NCBI RefSeq assembly: GCF_003383095.1
Contig: NZ_PSYW01000001.1
Location: 1,116,001-1,180,000, forward strand
Length of the DNA: 64,000 bases
Source: Haloferax sp. Atlit-12N
GTDB taxonomy: Archaea; Halobacteriota; Halobacteria; Halobacteriales; Haloferacaceae
Reading direction: 5' to 3'
Below the pieces are notes generated by a model. It did not search any database, had not been told where the DNA came from, and was given only the letters and a program-made list of their open reading frames with translations. Below, piece after piece: positions 6,868 through 15,856 of the stretch (position 1 is its first letter; each line of letters starts with the position of its first letter). A program made the position numbers and the translations under genes.

Positions 6868-7821
6868 CTATTCGAGGCGTGAAACGTCGGACAGGACGGC
6901 GGTCGCCGTCTCCGGACCGCCAGCCCCGCGGCCGCTGATATTCAGTTGGCCCGCGTGTTTGGTCTCCAACTGGACGATGTTCTGCGTGCCCGTGACCGAC
7001 AGCGCGGAGCCCTGCGGAATCAGCCGCGGGGCGACGCGAACCCCGTTGGCGGTCGCCTCGCCGATGAGGCGGACCGTCCGACCGTCCTCGGCGGCGAGGT
7101 CGAGCGCCGTTCCCGGGACGTTACGGATGCCCTCGACGTCGGCGTCGTCGAGCGCGTACTCGCTCTCGCCGTCGGAGAGGACGTTCGCGAGGATGACGAA
7201 CTTCAGCGCGGCGTCGATGCCGTCCACGTCGAAGGTGGGGTCGGCCTCGGCGACGCCGAGGTCCTGTGCCTCCGCGAGGACATGCTCGTAGTCGAGGCCC
7301 TCGGCGGCCATCCGGGAGAGGATGAAGTTCGCCGTCCCGTTCAGCACGCCGCGTGCGGCCGTCACGTGCGGCGCGCCGAGGTCAGAGATGGTCGAGAGGA
7401 TGGGAATCGCGCCGCCGACAGCGGCCTCGAACTGGACAGTCCCCTCGCTCTCGGCTTCGAGCGCGCGCAGGTCGGCGTACCGTTCCGCGACCGGGCCCTT
7501 GTTCGCGAGCACGACGTGACGGTCGTCACCCAGCGCGCGCTCGACGTGCGAGAAGCCGGGTTCGGCGTCGCCGAGCGTCGTCGGCGTCGCCTCCACAAGC
7601 ACGTCGTAATCGGCGTCGAACACCGCTTCGGGGTCCGCCTCGCCGACCACGCCCTCGCGTTCCTTGCGGTCGTGGACCGCGCTCGGGTCGAGCCCGGCGG
7701 GGTCGACCGCGGAGGAAGACGAGTCAGCGAACGCGACGACATCGTGGCCGTAGTCGCCCGCGAGGTCGAGGACCGAACCGCCAACCGCGCCCGCGCCGAG
7801 CACGGCGAGTCTGAGGCTCAT
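6868..7821 (-). CDS. hom: Homoserine dehydrogenase
   Basis: 317 residues from MSLRLAVLGAGAVGGSVLDL. The N-terminal Rossmann fold has the nucleotide loop GAGAVGG, and the catalytic homoserine-dehydrogenase domain carries ANKGPVAERYADL, the NGTANFILSRM loop and EAQDLGVAEADPTFDVDG, with the catalytic-region lysine in AALKFVILANV. It reduces aspartate semialdehyde to homoserine, on the way to threonine and methionine. It lacks the C-terminal ACT regulatory domain of longer homologues; instead the gene before it encodes a separate ACT protein and overlaps it by four bases, which suggests the regulator is supplied in trans. Confidence 0.95.
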   Translation of the reverse strand: MSLRLAVLGAGAVGGSVLDLAGDYGHDVVAFADSSSSAVDPAGLDPSAVHDRKEREGVVGEADPEAVFDADYDVLVEATPTTLGDAEPGFSHVERALGDDRHVVLANKGPVAERYADLRALEAESEGTVQFEAAVGGAIPILSTISDLGAPHVTAARGVLNGTANFILSRMAAEGLDYEHVLAEAQDLGVAEADPTFDVDGIDAALKFVILANVLSDGESEYALDDADVEGIRNVPGTALDLAAEDGRTVRLIGEATANGVRVAPRLIPQGSALSVTGTQNIVQLETKHAGQLNISGRGAGGPETATAVLSDVSRLE

Positions 7822-8387
7822 TGGGACCCCTCCGCGAGCGGCTCGACGACGTGCAGTCCCTTCTCGGCGGCGAGGTCGCGAACGACCGACAGCGTCTCGT
7901 CGACGCGGCCGGAGCGGACCGCGAGTCGGAGTCGGGCGCTCGACGCCTCGTCGGTCCCCTCGCGGGCGGACAGCGACAGGTCCTGTAGGGTCGCGTCCGC
8001 CGAGGACTCGATGCGGTGGAGCGTGTCCGAGAGATCGGAATCGACGATGTCGCCGACGAGGATGACCATTACCTCCTCGCCGAAGTGCTCCGCGCCGGCG
8101 CGAATGACGTTGACGCCGGCCTCGCGGAGCGCCTCGACGATTCGCTCGAAGCGGTCGGGCGGGCATTCGAGGTCGACCTCCACGGGGATGTGCCCCCGGG
8201 GAGTCAGGCTCCCGCGCTCGTGGAAGATGGAAAGCAGATTGCCGCCGTTGTCGGAGATGGGTTTGAGCGCGGCCAAAAGCTGTCCGGGCTCGTCGACGAG
8301 CTCGAGCCGAATCGTGTGCGGTTTCGGCATCTCGCCGCTCCCGTCGGTCTCGGCGTCGCTCCCGCCGTCGAGGTCCTGTGCGCTCAT
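7818..8387 (-). CDS. ACT-domain amino-acid-sensing protein paired with hom
   Basis: 189 residues. After an acidic, variable 20-residue start, the sequence IRLELVDEPGQLLAALKPISDNGGNLLSIFHERG is a clear ACT domain (ligand-binding, DEPGQL signature), and the C-terminal half (LRLAVRSGRVDETLSVVRDLAAEKGLHVVEPL) looks like a second, degenerate one. ACT domains bind amino acids and control biosynthetic enzymes. The four-base overlap with the homoserine dehydrogenase start implies co-translation and probably a complex giving feedback control by threonine or methionine; that function is inferred. A leaderless upstream ORF overlaps its start (see 8384-8491). Confidence 0.85.
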   Translation of the reverse strand: MSAQDLDGGSDAETDGSGEMPKPHTIRLELVDEPGQLLAALKPISDNGGNLLSIFHERGSLTPRGHIPVEVDLECPPDRFERIVEALREAGVNVIRAGAEHFGEEVMVILVGDIVDSDLSDTLHRIESSADATLQDLSLSAREGTDEASSARLRLAVRSGRVDETLSVVRDLAAEKGLHVVEPLAEGSQ

Positions 8388-8491
8388 CGCCCCACCCCCG
8401 TGGGCCGTCCCGACGCTGTTGTCCGCGACGCGCGGTTCGGTCGTGGTTTCGCGTCGTCGCGCCAGGAGTCGAGAGACGTACCCTTACGCAT
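8384..8491 (-). CDS. Leaderless 35-codon upstream ORF before the ACT-hom operon
   Basis: The ATG at 8491 lies 28 bases from the centre of the TATA box at 8515-8524, so it would be the first base of a leaderless mRNA. The frame encodes MRKGTSLDSWRDDAKPRPNR followed by 15 more residues ending GVGR, and its TGA overlaps the ATG of the ACT gene as ATGA. The product is very basic and Ser/Thr/Arg/Pro-rich, unlike the acidic proteins here, so it is more likely a leader peptide or coupling ORF than a stable protein. It could instead be simple 5' UTR with ribosome entry at 8387. Confidence 0.45.
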   Translation of the reverse strand: MRKGTSLDSWRDDAKPRPNRASRTTASGRPTGVGR

Positions 8492-8514
8492 ACGTATCCG
8501 TGATTCGGCCACGT

Positions 8515-8524
8515 GGTATAAGCC
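8515..8524 (-). promoter_or_regulatory. TATA box of the uORF-ACT-hom operon
   Basis: GGCTTATACC on the minus strand. At the standard 26-28 base spacing the transcription start falls on the A of the ATG at 8491. The rest of the gap up to 8726 shows no gene or clear structure. Confidence 0.6.
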
Positions 8525-8726
8525 TTCGCAGCCGACACGGTTTGCCGACGTCGAGAGCGTGCTGGCATGTGTCACGGGGGGTCGACCGCGACAGAGCGCT
8601 CGGATACCGTCTCGGTCACCGGAGGACGACGCGGGAAGGCCGTCGGACGCGGCACGGCGACGGGCCGACGGACCGGGGCCATCGCTGCCCGGGTGAAAAA
8701 ACGAAAGAAGGCGCGAAGGCTCGCGC

Positions 8727-10910
8727 TTAGATGTAGTCGATAGCCTGCGAGAGCTCGAGCTTCATGCCCTTGCGCTCGCGGATCTCCATGATCTTCTCGC
8801 GCTGGAGGTTGTCCGAGAGCACGCGGAAGCCGGCGTTCTCCGTGTTCCAGGAGGCGCGACCTTCCGTGGCCGAACGGATGTCCGACGAGAAGCCGATCAT
8901 CTCTTCGACGGGCGCGATGCCCTCGATGACCATGAGGTCACCTTCCTGGTACATGTCGTCGACGCGGCCGCGGCGACCCTGAATCTCGCCGGAGGCCGAG
9001 CCCATGTATTCGGAGGCGACGTCGATGCGGACGTTCTGGATGGGTTCGAGGAGCTTCACCTGACCCGCGATGAGCGAGCGGTGGACCGCGTCACGCGTCG
9101 CAGGGATGACCTGGGCGGGACCGCGGTGGATGGTGTCCTCGTGGAGGCGCGCGTCGTGGAGGCGCAGGAGCGTTCCCTGAACGGGCTCCGCGGCGAGCGG
9201 ACCGTCGTCGAGCGCCTCTTCGAGACCCTCGATGACGAGTTCCATCGTCTCGTTGAGGTGCTGGATACCCTTCGTGTCGTCGATGAGGATGTTCGTCCCG
9301 TGGATGTGTTCGACGTTCTGGGACGTGTCCTTGTCCATGCCGGCTTCCTGGAGGGCCTCGCGGCGCTCCAGTTCGGGCATGTCCATCGAGATTTCGCCGA
9401 GCTTGATGGAGTCGACGATGTCCTGCGAGAGGGGTTCCGCCGTGATGTAGAACTTGTTGTGGCGGTTCGGGGAGACGCCCTCGACCTCGTGGGACTTGCC
9501 CTGGACCTGCTCGCGGTAGACGACAATCGGCTCACCGGTGCGGACCGGGATGCCCTGGTTGTCGCGGATACGCTGGGTGATGACTTCGAGGTGGAGCTCG
9601 CCCTGACCGGAGATGAGGTGCTCGCCCGTGTCCTCGTTAATCTCGATGCGGATGGTCGGGTCTTCCTTCGCGACCTGCTGGAGCGTCTGGATGAGCTTCG
9701 GCAGGTCGTCCATGCGCTCTGCCTCGACGGACTTCGTGATGACAGGCTCGGAGATGTGTTCGATGGACTCGAACGGCGTCATCTCGACGGAGGAGACGGT
9801 AGAACCGGCGATGGCGTCACGGAGACCCGTGACGGCCGCGATGTTCCCTGCGGGGACACCGCGGTCGAGTTCCTCGCGCTCGCCGCCCATGAAGACACCG
9901 ACGGACTGGACGCGGTTCTTGCCCGCGGTCCCGGAGACGTAGAGCTCCTGACCCTTGCGGATGGTGCCGGAGAAGAGGCGACCCGTCGCGATTTCGCCCG
10001 CGTGGGGGTCCATCGAGATGTCGGTCGCCATGAAGACGACTTCGCCTTCGTCGTCGACTTCGCGCATCTGGCGCGCGAGGTCGGACTCGGAGTCACCGCG
10101 CCAGACCGTCGGGATACGACGGGGCTGGGCGTCGAGGGGGTCGGGGAAGTGCTCCGCGACCATGTCGAGGACGACGTCCGAAAGCGGCGTGCGCTCGTGG
10201 AGTTCCTGGCGGTCGCCACCGCGCTCGAGTTCCATGATGTCGCCGAAGGAGATACCGGTCTCCTCCATCGACGGCATGGAGACACCCCACTTGTAGAGGG
10301 CGGACCCGAAGGCGACGGTCCCGTCTTCGACGGAGACCGTCCAGTCGTAGTCCTTCTCCTCGGTCATCCCGCGGATGAGCTCGTTGACGTCGGAAATGAC
10401 GTCGACGAGGCGCTTCTGCATCTCCTCGGGACCTTCCTGCAGCTCGTTGATGAGGCGGTCAACCTTGTTGATGAAAAGCGCCGGCTTGACGCCCTCGCGG
10501 AGCGCCTGACGCAGGACCGTCTCGGTCTGCGGCATGGCACCCTCGACGGCGTCGACGACGACGAGCGCACCGTCGACGGCGCGCATCGCGCGCGTCACGT
10601 CGCCACCGAAGTCGACGTGGCCCGGCGTGTCGATGAGGTTGATGAGGTGGTTCTCGCCTTCCCATTCGTGGGTCATCGAGACGTTTGCGGCGTCGATGGT
10701 GATGCCGCGTTCCTGTTCGTCTTCCTTCGTGTCCATCGCGAGCTGCTGGCCGGCAGTCTCGTCAGAGATCATGCCTGCACCTGCGAGGAGGTTGTCGGAG
10801 AGGGTCGTCTTACCGTGGTCGACGTGAGCGGCGATGGCGATGTTCCGGATCTGCTCCGGCTTGTCCATCAGTTTCTCACATTCCTGGACGATCTTCTTTC
10901 GTCGGCCCAT
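8727..10910 (-). CDS. fusA: Translation elongation factor aEF-2
   Basis: 727 residues from [20 protein letters not shown], the usual archaeal start. GTPase motifs [17 protein letters not shown] and NKVDRL are present, and the switch region reads [13 protein letters not shown]. Domain IV has [20 protein letters not shown], which contains the histidine modified to diphthamide in archaea. The C-terminus [15 protein letters not shown] matches the family. It catalyses translocation of tRNA and mRNA through the ribosome. Transcribed alone, divergent from the DUF5781-like gene. In-frame codons upstream of 10910 run through AT-rich promoter sequence and are not part of the protein. Confidence 0.98.
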   Translation of the reverse strand: MGRRKKIVQECEKLMDKPEQIRNIAIAAHVDHGKTTLSDNLLAGAGMISDETAGQQLAMDTKEDEQERGITIDAANVSMTHEWEGENHLINLIDTPGHVDFGGDVTRAMRAVDGALVVVDAVEGAMPQTETVLRQALREGVKPALFINKVDRLINELQEGPEEMQKRLVDVISDVNELIRGMTEEKDYDWTVSVEDGTVAFGSALYKWGVSMPSMEETGISFGDIMELERGGDRQELHERTPLSDVVLDMVAEHFPDPLDAQPRRIPTVWRGDSESDLARQMREVDDEGEVVFMATDISMDPHAGEIATGRLFSGTIRKGQELYVSGTAGKNRVQSVGVFMGGEREELDRGVPAGNIAAVTGLRDAIAGSTVSSVEMTPFESIEHISEPVITKSVEAERMDDLPKLIQTLQQVAKEDPTIRIEINEDTGEHLISGQGELHLEVITQRIRDNQGIPVRTGEPIVVYREQVQGKSHEVEGVSPNRHNKFYITAEPLSQDIVDSIKLGEISMDMPELERREALQEAGMDKDTSQNVEHIHGTNILIDDTKGIQHLNETMELVIEGLEEALDDGPLAAEPVQGTLLRLHDARLHEDTIHRGPAQVIPATRDAVHRSLIAGQVKLLEPIQNVRIDVASEYMGSASGEIQGRRGRVDDMYQEGDLMVIEGIAPVEEMIGFSSDIRSATEGRASWNTENAGFRVLSDNLQREKIMEIRERKGMKLELSQAIDYI

Positions 10911-11100
10911 TATACAGGGGTCTACCGGCAGGAGGGTCAAAAGAGTAGTGTTTTTGCCGAGCGGATTCCCCATTTTCAGCCGTCCTACCGCCGGGGTATG
11001 AGCATTTTTGTCACGATAGGCGAGACTGTCCGCCGGACGCGAATCTCGTCGCCGCCCTCGGCGCAAGAGTCATGTTGGTTGATAACATTCCTCAAGATGA

Positions 11101-11856
11101 ATGGACCTCCGAGTCGTCGGGGGCGCACCGGCAGACCCGTTCTTGAGCGCCGCCGACCTGTTCGAAACCGAGTTCGAGCTTTCGTACCCCGTGTTCGTGC
11201 ACGTGCGCGACGACCCCGATTCCCGCACGTGGGCCGGTCACTATCAGGATCACCACGTCCTCAACATCTCCCGACAGGCCGCCACCAGCGCGATGGCCCG
11301 CGAACTCGCGCTCCACGAGCTATCGCACATGGCCCGAAACGAGGAGGGCCACGTCTCGCACTACCAGTCCACCCGCGAGGCGGTCTTTCTCGCGCTCGCG
11401 GGTCGAACCGTCGAGCGCCGGAAGCTCGCGCACTGCTATCAAATCGCTAACCACTGCAAGGATATCTATGCCGACGACCTGACGCTGTCTGTCGCGCCCG
11501 CGGACAAGCTCGTCCAGTTCCTCGAATCGCAACTGGCGGCGGCGCTCGCCGACCGGCCGCAGGCGTCGGGACGGCCGGGCTCCCGACTCGTCACCGCCGG
11601 CTCGGACCCGGAAATCACGGCCGTGAACGCCGCATTCGCCCTCGCACTCGTGGAGCGACACGACCTCGTCGAGTCAGACCACCGGCTGTACGACCTCGCG
11701 CACGCCGCGGGCGACGACGCGCCGTCGGTGTCGCTCGACACGTTCAAAGAACAGTTCCGGACGCTCGCCGACGACCCCTCGAAAAGCGAGTACCGCCGGA
11801 CGCTCGTCGACGTGGTGAAACATTACGTCGTCAACCCGGGGATGGCCGCCGACTGA
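11101..11856 (+). CDS. Conserved haloarchaeal protein with HExxH motif (DUF5781-like)
   Basis: 251 residues starting MDLRVVGGAPADPFLSAADL. It contains HELSHMARNEEGHVSHYQST: the HExxH zinc-protease signature (residues about 78-82) followed by further histidines, so it may be a small metallopeptidase or a catalytically retired relative. Downstream there are helical segments (CYQIANHCKDIYADDLTL) and no membrane segment. I associate it with a haloarchaeal DUF (DUF5781) conserved between fusA and rps7 in Haloferax; that assignment is from memory. Substrate unknown. Confidence 0.75.
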   Translation: MDLRVVGGAPADPFLSAADLFETEFELSYPVFVHVRDDPDSRTWAGHYQDHHVLNISRQAATSAMARELALHELSHMARNEEGHVSHYQSTREAVFLALAGRTVERRKLAHCYQIANHCKDIYADDLTLSVAPADKLVQFLESQLAAALADRPQASGRPGSRLVTAGSDPEITAVNAAFALALVERHDLVESDHRLYDLAHAAGDDAPSVSLDTFKEQFRTLADDPSKSEYRRTLVDVVKHYVVNPGMAAD

Positions 11857-11955
11857 GCGCCGCGCGCCGGCCGGGAGCGCGCGGGCGAACGGGCCGCGAG
11901 CCCGGCGTGCGGCATCGCCACTCGCCGCGATGAAAAACGAAAGAGAGTGGAGAGA

Positions 11956-12570
11956 TTACCGGGCCGCTTCGGCGACGCGCTCTTTCTCCTCTTTCTGGGA
12001 GATAGCGTACGTCTGAACGTCGTAGTCGGCCGCGCCGACGAGCTGCTGTGCGAGGGCCTCGGCGGCGGTGGTCGTGGTCTTGTAGGAGCCGCTGAGCGTG
12101 CCCTGTGCGATGAACTTCAGCGCCTCGTCGACGCGGCGCTGCGGGGCGACGTCGACGGCCTGCGGGACCGAGATACCGCCGTACTTGAGGCGGACGGTCT
12201 CCTCGCGGGGGCCGGCGTTCTCGACCGCACGGATGAGCACCTGCACGGGGTTCTCCTCGGTGCGCTCGTTGACGATTTCGAACGCTTCCTTGACGATTTT
12301 GCTCGTCTTCTGCTTGTGTCCCGTGTTGTCCTCGGTCTGCATCAGGCGGTTGATGAGCCGCTCGACGATGCTGATTTCGGACTTCTGGAACTGCTTCGAG
12401 GCGTGACGACCCATCGTGTGGGCGATGGGGGTCGCCTTGATGTACCGGCTCATGCTGGGGTCGGTGTACTCCATCTCGGAGACGTCCCAGACGCCGAACA
12501 GAAGCGCGTTCTCTTTCGCTTCTTCACTACTCGCGGGGGACTCAGGCTCGGGTGCGTCGCTTTCCGACAT
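11956..12570 (-). CDS. rps7: 30S ribosomal protein uS7
   Basis: 204 residues. After an acidic haloarchaeal tail (MSESDAPEPESPASSEEAKE) the archaeal S7 core follows: AHTMGRHASKQFQKSEISIVERLINRLMQ, NAGPREETVRLKYGGISVPQAVDVAPQRRVD and the C-terminal ALAQQLVGAADYDVQTYAISQKEEKERVAEAAR region. It binds the 16S 3' major domain and lines the E-site exit. It follows rps12 with a two-base gap, the str-type order kept in archaea. Confidence 0.97.
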   Translation of the reverse strand: MSESDAPEPESPASSEEAKENALLFGVWDVSEMEYTDPSMSRYIKATPIAHTMGRHASKQFQKSEISIVERLINRLMQTEDNTGHKQKTSKIVKEAFEIVNERTEENPVQVLIRAVENAGPREETVRLKYGGISVPQAVDVAPQRRVDEALKFIAQGTLSGSYKTTTTAAEALAQQLVGAADYDVQTYAISQKEEKERVAEAAR

Positions 12571-12572
12571 GG

Positions 12573-13001
12573 TTAGCGCACCGGCTTTTCAGCGTTCCCA
12601 CGGACGAGTTCGATCATCGAGACGCCGTTGACCTTCTCGACCTTGTAGTTGACACCCGAAAGGTCACCCATCGCGCGACCCTTCGCGCCGCCGATACCGG
12701 CGATGGTGACTTCGTCGTGTTCGTCGATGAACGAAATCGCGCCGTCACCGGGACAGAAGGCGGTGACCTGCTTTCCGTTCTTGATGAGCTGAACACGGAC
12801 GCATTTCCGAATCGCCGAGTTCGGCTGCTTTGCTTCGATACCGACCTTCTCGAGGACGATGCCACGACCCTGCGGGGCACCCTCGAGCGGGTCGGACTTC
12901 TTGCCGAGACCGCGCTCACGGCGCGCGTACTCAGAGTCGGACCAGCGGCGCTTCTGCCGGTCCTGCTTGAGCTTGCGCGCGGCGTATTTGCCGTTCGCCA
13001 T
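12573..13001 (-). CDS. rps12: 30S ribosomal protein uS12
   Basis: 142 residues from [20 protein letters not shown]; the ATG three codons earlier (13010) is less likely. The decoding-centre loops are intact: [20 protein letters not shown] with [12 protein letters not shown], and [23 protein letters not shown]. It controls decoding accuracy. It is the first gene of rps12-rps7; the TATA-like GGCTTAAGT at 13028-13036 lies about 30 bases upstream, so the leader is nearly absent. Confidence 0.97.
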   Translation of the reverse strand: MANGKYAARKLKQDRQKRRWSDSEYARRERGLGKKSDPLEGAPQGRGIVLEKVGIEAKQPNSAIRKCVRVQLIKNGKQVTAFCPGDGAISFIDEHDEVTIAGIGGAKGRAMGDLSGVNYKVEKVNGVSMIELVRGNAEKPVR

Positions 13002-13027
13002 AGTGAACAACAGTTCCAGATGGAGCT

Positions 13028-13036
13028 ACTTAAGCC
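13028..13036 (-). promoter_or_regulatory. TATA box of rps12-rps7
   Basis: GGCTTAAGT on the minus strand, centred about 31 bases upstream of the rps12 ATG, implies a very short or absent leader. Confidence 0.5.
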
Positions 13037-13226
13037 TCCCTTTTCGAATCCGACGAGACGGCTTCAGGAGCGATTAGCGACCCCTAAGGAGGAATCTGAG
13101 GTCGTTTCTCCGATTCGAACGACGCCCCCTCCGCGGCGAAGAGGGACTAAACCGCCCGGAGATTGTGTCGTTTCGGCCATCCGTGCGAACGACACGCACG
13201 CGGGGTGACACGCCCGTCTCCCCGGG

Positions 13227-14120
13227 TCACTCGCCGCCGCGCTCGCCGACGAGGTCCACGTCGAGGCGGCCACTGACTTCGCGGCCCGACGCCGGACCGA
13301 GTGTCAGCCCCTCCTCGTCGAATCGTCGCTTGACGCGCCGTCGGTACTGCGAGCGAACGTCGACGAGGCTCACGTCCATCGGCGAGGCGACCCAGAACTC
13401 CGCCTGCAGGCCGATCGAACTCCCTGCGAACTCGACGATGCGTGCGGTCGGCTCCGGGTCGTCGAGCACGCGGTCGTCCTCCCGCGCCGTCTCGACGAGT
13501 TCGCGGAGCGCCAACTCCGCGTCGTCGGTGTACGCGATATCGACGCGCTCGGTGATTCGGTACCGCTCTCGGCCGTACGGGCGGGTGAGCGCGTTCGTCG
13601 TGAGTTCCGTGTTCGGCACGGAGATGGTCTCGTTGTTCACCGTCCGCACGCGCGTGACCCGGAAGTCGACCGCCTCGACGACTCCCTCGCCGCCGGGCCA
13701 CGATATCCAGTCGCCGACGTTGAAGTCCGGGTCGGCCACGAGAAAGAGACCGCTGATGAGCGCGCCGATGACCTCCTGTCCGGCGACGCCGACGACGAGC
13801 GTCAGCGCCGCGACGATGAGCGCGGTGTCGGTCAGCACCGACGCGTAGCCCGCGCCGACGACGCCAGCGAGCGTCGCCAGCGCGATGACGAACGCGTGCG
13901 CGTAGGTCTCCGTCGCCGACTCCAGCGTCGGGTTGTTCCGGTTGCGGGCGCTGACGAGCCTCGTCACGCCGGGGACCAACAGGAGCCGCCCGGCGAGATA
14001 GACCACGACCGCCGCGGCGGCGAATCCCGCGGTCGCGCTCGCGAGTTCCTCGTACTCCGAAAACTGCGTCGGGTCGAGTTGTCCGACCGCGACTCCGACA
14101 GACTGTCGTATCGGCGACAT
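13227..14120 (-). CDS. Small-conductance mechanosensitive channel (MscS family)
   Basis: 297 residues from MSPIRQSVGVAVGQLDPTQF (an in-frame ATG nine codons upstream is possible). Three hydrophobic helices (about residues 30-50, 80-105, 110-135) precede the MscS pore/beta signature: GVAGQEVIGALISGLFLVADPDFNVGDWI, where Gly/Ala packing forms the pore helix and the FxVGDWI motif opens the beta domain. A cytoplasmic domain of about 150 residues ends in an acidic tail. It would release solutes on hypo-osmotic shock, a clear need for a halophile. Transcribed toward rps12 but with a 225-base gap, so probably separate. Confidence 0.88.
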   Translation of the reverse strand: MSPIRQSVGVAVGQLDPTQFSEYEELASATAGFAAAAVVVYLAGRLLLVPGVTRLVSARNRNNPTLESATETYAHAFVIALATLAGVVGAGYASVLTDTALIVAALTLVVGVAGQEVIGALISGLFLVADPDFNVGDWISWPGGEGVVEAVDFRVTRVRTVNNETISVPNTELTTNALTRPYGRERYRITERVDIAYTDDAELALRELVETAREDDRVLDDPEPTARIVEFAGSSIGLQAEFWVASPMDVSLVDVRSQYRRRVKRRFDEEGLTLGPASGREVSGRLDVDLVGERGGE

Positions 14121-14174
14121 GCGTAGCTCGCGGGTCGGTGGAGACAAAAACGTGTGGTCGAGTCGACCGCCGCC

Positions 14175-14594
14175 CTACGTCAACTGGATGTCGTCGATGT
14201 CGTAGTGACGACGCGCCAGTTCGCGCGCGGTGTCGATGGTCTTCCCGCTCGCGCCGATGGCGACGCCGCGGTCGGCTTCGGCGACCTCGACGTACGCGAC
14301 GGTGTCGTTCTGCCGCGAGAGAGTCACGTGTCGGACGGCCGCCGGCGCGAGCGCGCTCGCAACGAACGCCTCCGGCGTGTCGGCGTCCTCGACCAGTTCG
14401 ACCGACCGACCGAGTTGTCGCTCGACCGACTGGACGGTCCGCCCGCCGGGGCCGATAGCCGTCGCCATGTCGCCCGCGGCGACGAGGAAGACGACCCGGT
14501 CTTCGAACACGAGGCAGTCGTGGGCGGTCGCCTCCGTCTCCTCCTCGAAGAGGGCGATGAAGCGGCGGGCCGTATCCGACAGCGTAACTTTCAT
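14175..14594 (-). CDS. nusA: NusA-like transcription factor (two KH domains)
   Basis: 139 residues, the short archaeal form that lacks the bacterial S1 and N-terminal domains. Two KH RNA-binding loops are visible: ATAIGPGGRTVQSVERQLG and GVAIGASGKTIDTARELA. It is presumed to bind nascent RNA and affect RNA polymerase pausing or termination. It follows rpoA2 with a two-base gap at the end of the RNA polymerase operon, the conserved archaeal position. Confidence 0.93.
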   Translation of the reverse strand: MKVTLSDTARRFIALFEEETEATAHDCLVFEDRVVFLVAAGDMATAIGPGGRTVQSVERQLGRSVELVEDADTPEAFVASALAPAAVRHVTLSRQNDTVAYVEVAEADRGVAIGASGKTIDTARELARRHYDIDDIQLT

Positions 14595-14596
14595 CG

Positions 14597-15856
14597 TCAG
14601 TCGTCAGACGGTTCGGGTGCCGCGTTGGCGTCCGCGTCTTCGACGTCGAGCGAACCCATGCGGAGGTCCACGTCGCCGGTGCCGATAGCGATCGGCTTGC
14701 CGACGATGACGTTCTCGATGACGCCGTCGAGGTCGTCTTCCTCGCCGTGGATGGCGGCGTCGAGCAGGTGGTTGACCGTGACCTCGAACGCGGCGCGGGC
14801 GAGGACGGAGTCCTTCGACCCGGAGATTCCGTGGCGACCGATGGACTCGATGGTCCCGTCGTTCGTCATGATGTCCGCGACGAGCATCAGGTGGCGGATG
14901 TTCACGTCGTCGAGACCCTGCTCGCGCAGCGTGTTCATCGTCTCGTCGATGATGGCCTCGCGGGCGGCCTCGATGCCGAGTTGCTTGTGCACCTCGTGGA
15001 TGTTGTTCGAGGTGGTCCGGGAGGCGTCGACGCCCTCGATGGCGAGCGCGTCACCGAACGCCGAACCCTCGGTGTAGAGGACGAACTCCTCTTCGTCGGT
15101 GTCCTCGTTGTTCTCCTTGCGGATGACGACGCGGGAGACCTCCTCGATGCCCTTGAACACGATGTCGCGCAGTTCCTCGACGAGTTGGAGGAGCCGGCGG
15201 TAGCTCGGGCTCTCGGGGCCGAACTCGATGAGCGTCCCCTCGCGGCGGGTCTTGATGCCCAGCGCGTCCTCGATGGTCTCGGCGATTTCGCTCGCGACGA
15301 CGCCCTCGTCGTCGTACGTCGGCCAGCGCTCGAGGAGCGTTTCGTCGTTGAGGTCGATCTGGACGACCATGTCGGCGACGTTCGTCGAGATGTCACCGAG
15401 CGCCAGAATCTTCGTGGACTCGATGTTCCAGACGACCTGGTGGGCGAGTTCGCGGTTGTTCGCGTACTCGTCTTCGAGGTACACCGTCATCATCGGCGTG
15501 TCGGGGGTCTTCCGCGCGTCCACCAGTTCGATGAGGCGCGGCAGTCCCTGCGTGACGTCGATTTCGGCGACGCCCGCGTAGTGGAACGTGTTCATCGTCA
15601 TCTGCGTCCCCGGCTCACCGATGGACTGCGCCGAGACCGTCCCGACGGGGTCGAGCGGGTCGACGCGGGTGTCGAGGTAGCGCGCCTCGACGGCCTGCGC
15701 GATTTCGCCGGCCTGGTCGAGCGTGACGCCCTCGCGCTCTTCGATGGTCTGGTAGATGCGGTCCTTCAGGCGTCGAGACAGCTCTTTGGACTCGACGATG
15801 TCGACGATATCGTCGTCGACGAACTCGTAGTCGGCGGTTGCGTCGTGTTCAGTCAT
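14597..15856 (-). CDS. rpoA2: DNA-directed RNA polymerase subunit A''
   Basis: 419 residues from [20 protein letters not shown]. It is the C-terminal half of the bacterial beta' / eukaryotic Rpb1 homologue, split off as in all archaea. The trigger-loop region [26 protein letters not shown] and the C-terminal [30 protein letters not shown] are intact. It begins eight bases inside the end of rpoA1, so translation is coupled and the two halves are made in equal amounts. The C-terminal tail is acidic and haloarchaea-specific. Confidence 0.97.
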   Translation of the reverse strand: MTEHDATADYEFVDDDIVDIVESKELSRRLKDRIYQTIEEREGVTLDQAGEIAQAVEARYLDTRVDPLDPVGTVSAQSIGEPGTQMTMNTFHYAGVAEIDVTQGLPRLIELVDARKTPDTPMMTVYLEDEYANNRELAHQVVWNIESTKILALGDISTNVADMVVQIDLNDETLLERWPTYDDEGVVASEIAETIEDALGIKTRREGTLIEFGPESPSYRRLLQLVEELRDIVFKGIEEVSRVVIRKENNEDTDEEEFVLYTEGSAFGDALAIEGVDASRTTSNNIHEVHKQLGIEAAREAIIDETMNTLREQGLDDVNIRHLMLVADIMTNDGTIESIGRHGISGSKDSVLARAAFEVTVNHLLDAAIHGEEDDLDGVIENVIVGKPIAIGTGDVDLRMGSLDVEDADANAAPEPSDD

